DNA of 52,795 nt from an uncultured Bacteroidota bacterium (GTDB taxonomy: Bacteria > Bacteroidota > Bacteroidia > Bacteroidales > 4484-276): NCBI GenBank assembly GCA_903944895.1, contig CAJATL010000061.1, positions 1 to 52,795 of the forward strand, written 5' to 3'. Shown piece after piece: positions 50,588 to 52,795 of the stretch (its first letter is position 1; each line of letters opens with the position of its first letter). Below the pieces are notes generated by a model that made no database searches, was not told where the DNA came from, and saw only the letters and a program-made list of their open reading frames with translations. Made by a program: the position numbers and the translations under genes.

Positions 50588-50707
50588 GAAGAATTAAGGA
50601 TAAGGTCTTTTCGATGAGATTTGTCAAATCAAACAAAGAACAAACAAAAAATCTTTTAAAAAATAGATTTCGAAATGGCGGGATAATCCCGTGAGCAGCA
50701 GAAAATC

Positions 50708-52342
50708 CTACCTTTTAAGCACAGGCTGCGGATCTTCTTCCCACCTGAATATTTCGTGTTTGCTTTTGGGACGGTGATTTCCGAGCCATTTAAAATCTTT
50801 TAGTTTCAACTCCTCCACCGGATATTCCTTTTCGGGATAAAGTGTGGCATCCGGCTGTTCGAAATAATATATTTCGCTGATCTGCCGCTCTTTGATCAGG
50901 ATTTTCATTGAACTCGAAACGGCTTTATTGATTCCCATCAGACCACCATCTTCCTCACGGACAAAATAAATGGTCTCACTATTGCCCTCTACATCAATCT
51001 GATTTAACTCATTTTCCTTAAAATAGCCAGTCATGGTTTTTCCTTTTATCTGGTTGTATTTTGAAATGTCGTATTTATCAACCGAAATAATAAAGGAGGC
51101 GTTATCCAGAAAAAGAGAATCAATTTTCTGTCCCGAACTATAGATGGTTATCTGGTTTGCTGTAAGCTGGTTAGCCTGAGTCCAGAGTGCCGGACGGCCA
51201 ATCATGGTTATCGTCGAATCGTTGAAACTGTAAATCAGCGAGTCACATTTTCCCTGAAGATCGGTTTTGTAAAATTTGGTGTGATAATACGATTTCAGAT
51301 GGGTTGGGTTTTCCAACGAATCAAATATCATCCTGAGGGTGTCGGCGTGCATGAAAAGGCTGTCGGTTTTATCAATCAAAATGGCAAGCGCGCTGTCGGT
51401 GGAATAGGCGTAACCATCTTTGCGGCGGTAATCGGCAAACTCACTTTTAAGGATAATATTCTGGACGGTATCTTTCATAAAAACATTCCCGAAAGCCTTA
51501 CCTATGCCGGTTTCTTTATCATAATAAATTTTATTACCCGAAAGAAACTGTTCTTTATAGGTCAACGAAGGATTTTTGATCAGCTCTGATTTGTCAGATT
51601 TAGTGTCGTACCAGCCGTCTTCGGCATACAAAAACTCATCATCACCTTTGATGGTTGTTGGCCCTGAAATTTTTACAATTTCGGTTGCAGTATTGTATTG
51701 CAGCGTGTCAGAGTTTACGACGTATTCGGGATTGACGAGCACGACGCTGTCTTTAAAAAATAATTCGTTGATGCTGGTGTGATAATAACCACGCCGGCTC
51801 ACGAGGGTATTGTCTTTATTTACAATGGTGCCGCCGGTGGTGTAAAAGGCAATCTGGGTATTCCTGTCGTAAACGAGCCTGTCGGTTGTAAGCGTTGAGT
51901 GGTTATCAACAAGTTTTACAACTCCGGTGACGATGGCAATTTTGGTGTTGCCGTCGTAATTGAGCATGTCACCAAAAAGGCTGAGCGTATCGTTGACCAG
52001 TACATGCACTTTACCAAAAGCATCGAGGTTGTTGGCTTTGTTGTTGAAAACAGCGCTGTCGCAATACAGGAAAGTGCCTTCGTGCTTAAAGATAACGTTT
52101 CCTACAAAAATATTCAGATCGGTGCCAGTGGTTTTATCTCCGATCAAATTATCGGCACGCTCCAGTTGTATCTTGGTTTTTTTCTGTGCAAAAAGTGCGT
52201 TGCAACCCGTAAAACCTACGAATGCTGCAATTAAGAGGAACAGGTATTTTATTTTTGATGATCTCACAGCCTTAACAAACAATTTTTGCAAAGTTATCGT
52301 ATTTCGATAAAGTGCTGGATTTAAAAAAACCTTCACCAGCAA
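50708..52342 (-). CDS. OstA-like (LptA/LptD N-terminal domain) envelope protein
   Basis: A 544-residue exported protein with OstA/LptA-type beta-jellyroll repeats, the fold that carries lipopolysaccharide across the periplasm. Repeats are recognisable (for example GNVIFKHEGTFLYCDSAVFN, GKVHVLVNDTLSLFGDMLNYDG, TTDRLVYDRNTQIAFYTTGG), and later the NVFMKDTVQNIILKSEFADY type. The ATG at 52342 gives a long N-terminus before the hydrophobic segment (about 33-53, GFTGCNALFAQ); a GTG 25 codons later is a plausible true start. It could be the Bacteroidota LptA-like bridge or an accessory. Monocistronic by layout. Confidence 0.85.
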   Translation of the reverse strand: MLVKVFLNPALYRNTITLQKLFVKAVRSSKIKYLFLLIAAFVGFTGCNALFAQKKTKIQLERADNLIGDKTTGTDLNIFVGNVIFKHEGTFLYCDSAVFNNKANNLDAFGKVHVLVNDTLSLFGDMLNYDGNTKIAIVTGVVKLVDNHSTLTTDRLVYDRNTQIAFYTTGGTIVNKDNTLVSRRGYYHTSINELFFKDSVVLVNPEYVVNSDTLQYNTATEIVKISGPTTIKGDDEFLYAEDGWYDTKSDKSELIKNPSLTYKEQFLSGNKIYYDKETGIGKAFGNVFMKDTVQNIILKSEFADYRRKDGYAYSTDSALAILIDKTDSLFMHADTLRMIFDSLENPTHLKSYYHTKFYKTDLQGKCDSLIYSFNDSTITMIGRPALWTQANQLTANQITIYSSGQKIDSLFLDNASFIISVDKYDISKYNQIKGKTMTGYFKENELNQIDVEGNSETIYFVREEDGGLMGINKAVSSSMKILIKERQISEIYYFEQPDATLYPEKEYPVEELKLKDFKWLGNHRPKSKHEIFRWEEDPQPVLKR

Positions 52343-52381
52343 CTTTCCTGTAAACCGGTTTTCATCACATTCCTAAAAAGA

Positions 52382-52414
52382 GTAAGGGTACCCAATTATG
52401 AGAGGTACCCTTAC
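52382..52414 (-). terminator. Intrinsic terminator of the SusD-like gene
   Basis: GTAAGGGTACC (52382-52392) and GGTACCCTTAC (52404-52414) form a perfect 11-bp stem. Reading the minus strand the stem is followed by TCTTTTT. It lies 70 bp past the SusD stop codon. Confidence 0.75.
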
Positions 52415-52483
52415 AAAGAAACAAAACCAAAACTTATGATAAAACACTACATATGCATTGCAATTATCATAGCAATTGCAATC

Positions 52484-52795
52484 TTAGTAATTTGGATTTT
52501 GCTGGATATTAGGATTGTTGCGGATTTCGTCGAGTGGAATAGGATACAACTCATGTTTTCCGGTAACAAATCCATAAGTTCCCAAAACCTGTGGAGCCAG
52601 ACCCCAACGGATAAGGTCGAGGAAACGGACGCCTTCGAAAGCAAGTTCCAACTGGCGCTCGTTAACGATAGCTTCGAACAAAGCATTGCCTGAAGCTGTA
52701 ACATCGGCAAGTTGTGCTCTTTCTCTTACTTTATTGAGTTCGGTCAGTGCACCTGATTCGTCGCCGGCACGATATTTGGCTTCGGCAGCCATCAG
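52484..52795 (-). CDS. SusD/RagB-family outer membrane lipoprotein, C-terminal fragment
   Basis: The last about 103 residues of a nutrient-binding SusD/RagB protein, which caps a SusC TonB-dependent channel at the cell surface. The frame is open through base 52795, so the gene continues beyond the window. The family's C-terminal signature is clear: MAEAKYRAGD-type start (here MAAEAKYRAGDESGALTEL), LNKVRERAQ, then IVNERQLELAFEGVRFLDLIRWG and the terminal HELYPIPLDEIRNNPNIQQNP. A full member has about 500 residues. The substrate cannot be told from this part; the matching SusC gene would lie to the right. Confidence 0.93.
   Translation of the reverse strand: MMAAEAKYRAGDESGALTELNKVRERAQLADVTASGNALFEAIVNERQLELAFEGVRFLDLIRWGLAPQVLGTYGFVTGKHELYPIPLDEIRNNPNIQQNPNY

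Larger units (their letters stand above)
50327..50707. other. Gene-free interval with nested inverted repeats
   Basis: This 380-bp gap lies between the convergent DUF5703 and OstA-like genes. No convincing reading frame is present. It holds the short palindrome at 50342-50359 and the larger inverted-repeat structure 50435-50587. The rest is AT-rich with no feature I can name. Confidence 0.7.

Noticed and set aside
1-52795. tRNA, rRNA or prophage genes
   Set aside because: I read both strands of the intergenic stretches for cloverleaf ends, rRNA words, integrases and phage structural genes and found none; a tRNA or covariance-model scan would be needed to exclude small RNAs.

Overview
The window looks like chromosomal DNA from an anaerobic, fermentative member of the Bacteroidota, most likely an uncultured Bacteroidales-type lineage. 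The evidence is two proteins with type IX secretion (T9SS) C-terminal sorting tails, a SusD/RagB gene fragment, Bacteroidota-specific families (DUF4837, DUF5703, GIN/DUF2807, OstA-like), an archaeal-type prolyl-tRNA synthetase, and repeated TAnnTTTG promoter -7 boxes. One leader carries a strong Shine-Dalgarno sequence, which is unusual in this phylum. I saw no rRNA, tRNA, CRISPR array, transposase or prophage. The two ends are cut: an acyl-CoA dehydrogenase on the left and a SusD-like protein on the right.

Layout. 1-6.8 kb: acyl-CoA dehydrogenase, a small PH-like membrane protein, an HD-domain protein, a secreted CxxCH/T9SS protein, a prolyl oligopeptidase lipoprotein and a YD-repeat protein. 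6.8-7.2 kb: a cluster of REP-like palindromes. 7.2-14.4 kb: a duplicated zinc-ribbon protein, then a three-gene flavin/iron-sulfur complex (NuoE-like, NuoF-like, and a 1233-residue fusion of 2Fe-2S ferredoxin, GltD/NfnB-like flavoprotein, ferredoxin and a NuoG-like pseudo-molybdopterin domain). 14.5-21.3 kb: envelope proteins and proS. 21.3-24.1 kb (minus): birA, nif3-like and a zinc-ribbon coiled-coil gene. 24.2-29.2 kb (plus): rsfS, ftsH, a LUD-domain gene, a DUF2007 gene, cdsA and psd. 29.2-32.4 kb: DUF3298 lipoprotein, a HAD nucleotidase and a SPFH / ribbon-helix-helix / PH-like cassette. 32.5-34.9 kb: a large secreted hydrolase-like protein. 35-41 kb: etfBA, a LytS-type sensor kinase with extracytoplasmic repeats, then buk and ptb. 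41-52.8 kb: M64 peptidase, DUF4837, LysM transglycosylase, S1/P1 nuclease-T9SS, CPBP protease, DUF5703 glycosidase-like protein, OstA-like protein and the SusD fragment.

How it fits together. Acyl-CoA dehydrogenase, EtfAB, phosphate butyryltransferase and butyrate kinase give the end of a butyrate fermentation: crotonyl-CoA reduction, then ATP formation from butyryl-CoA. The NuoE/NuoF/GltD-NuoG complex is the most unusual locus. Its modules suggest a soluble NADH/NADPH/ferredoxin transhydrogenase, possibly electron-bifurcating, that would balance the redox pools of such a metabolism. This is inference from domain content only. Most other genes are envelope, lipid and housekeeping functions, separated by palindromic intergenic elements and intrinsic terminators.
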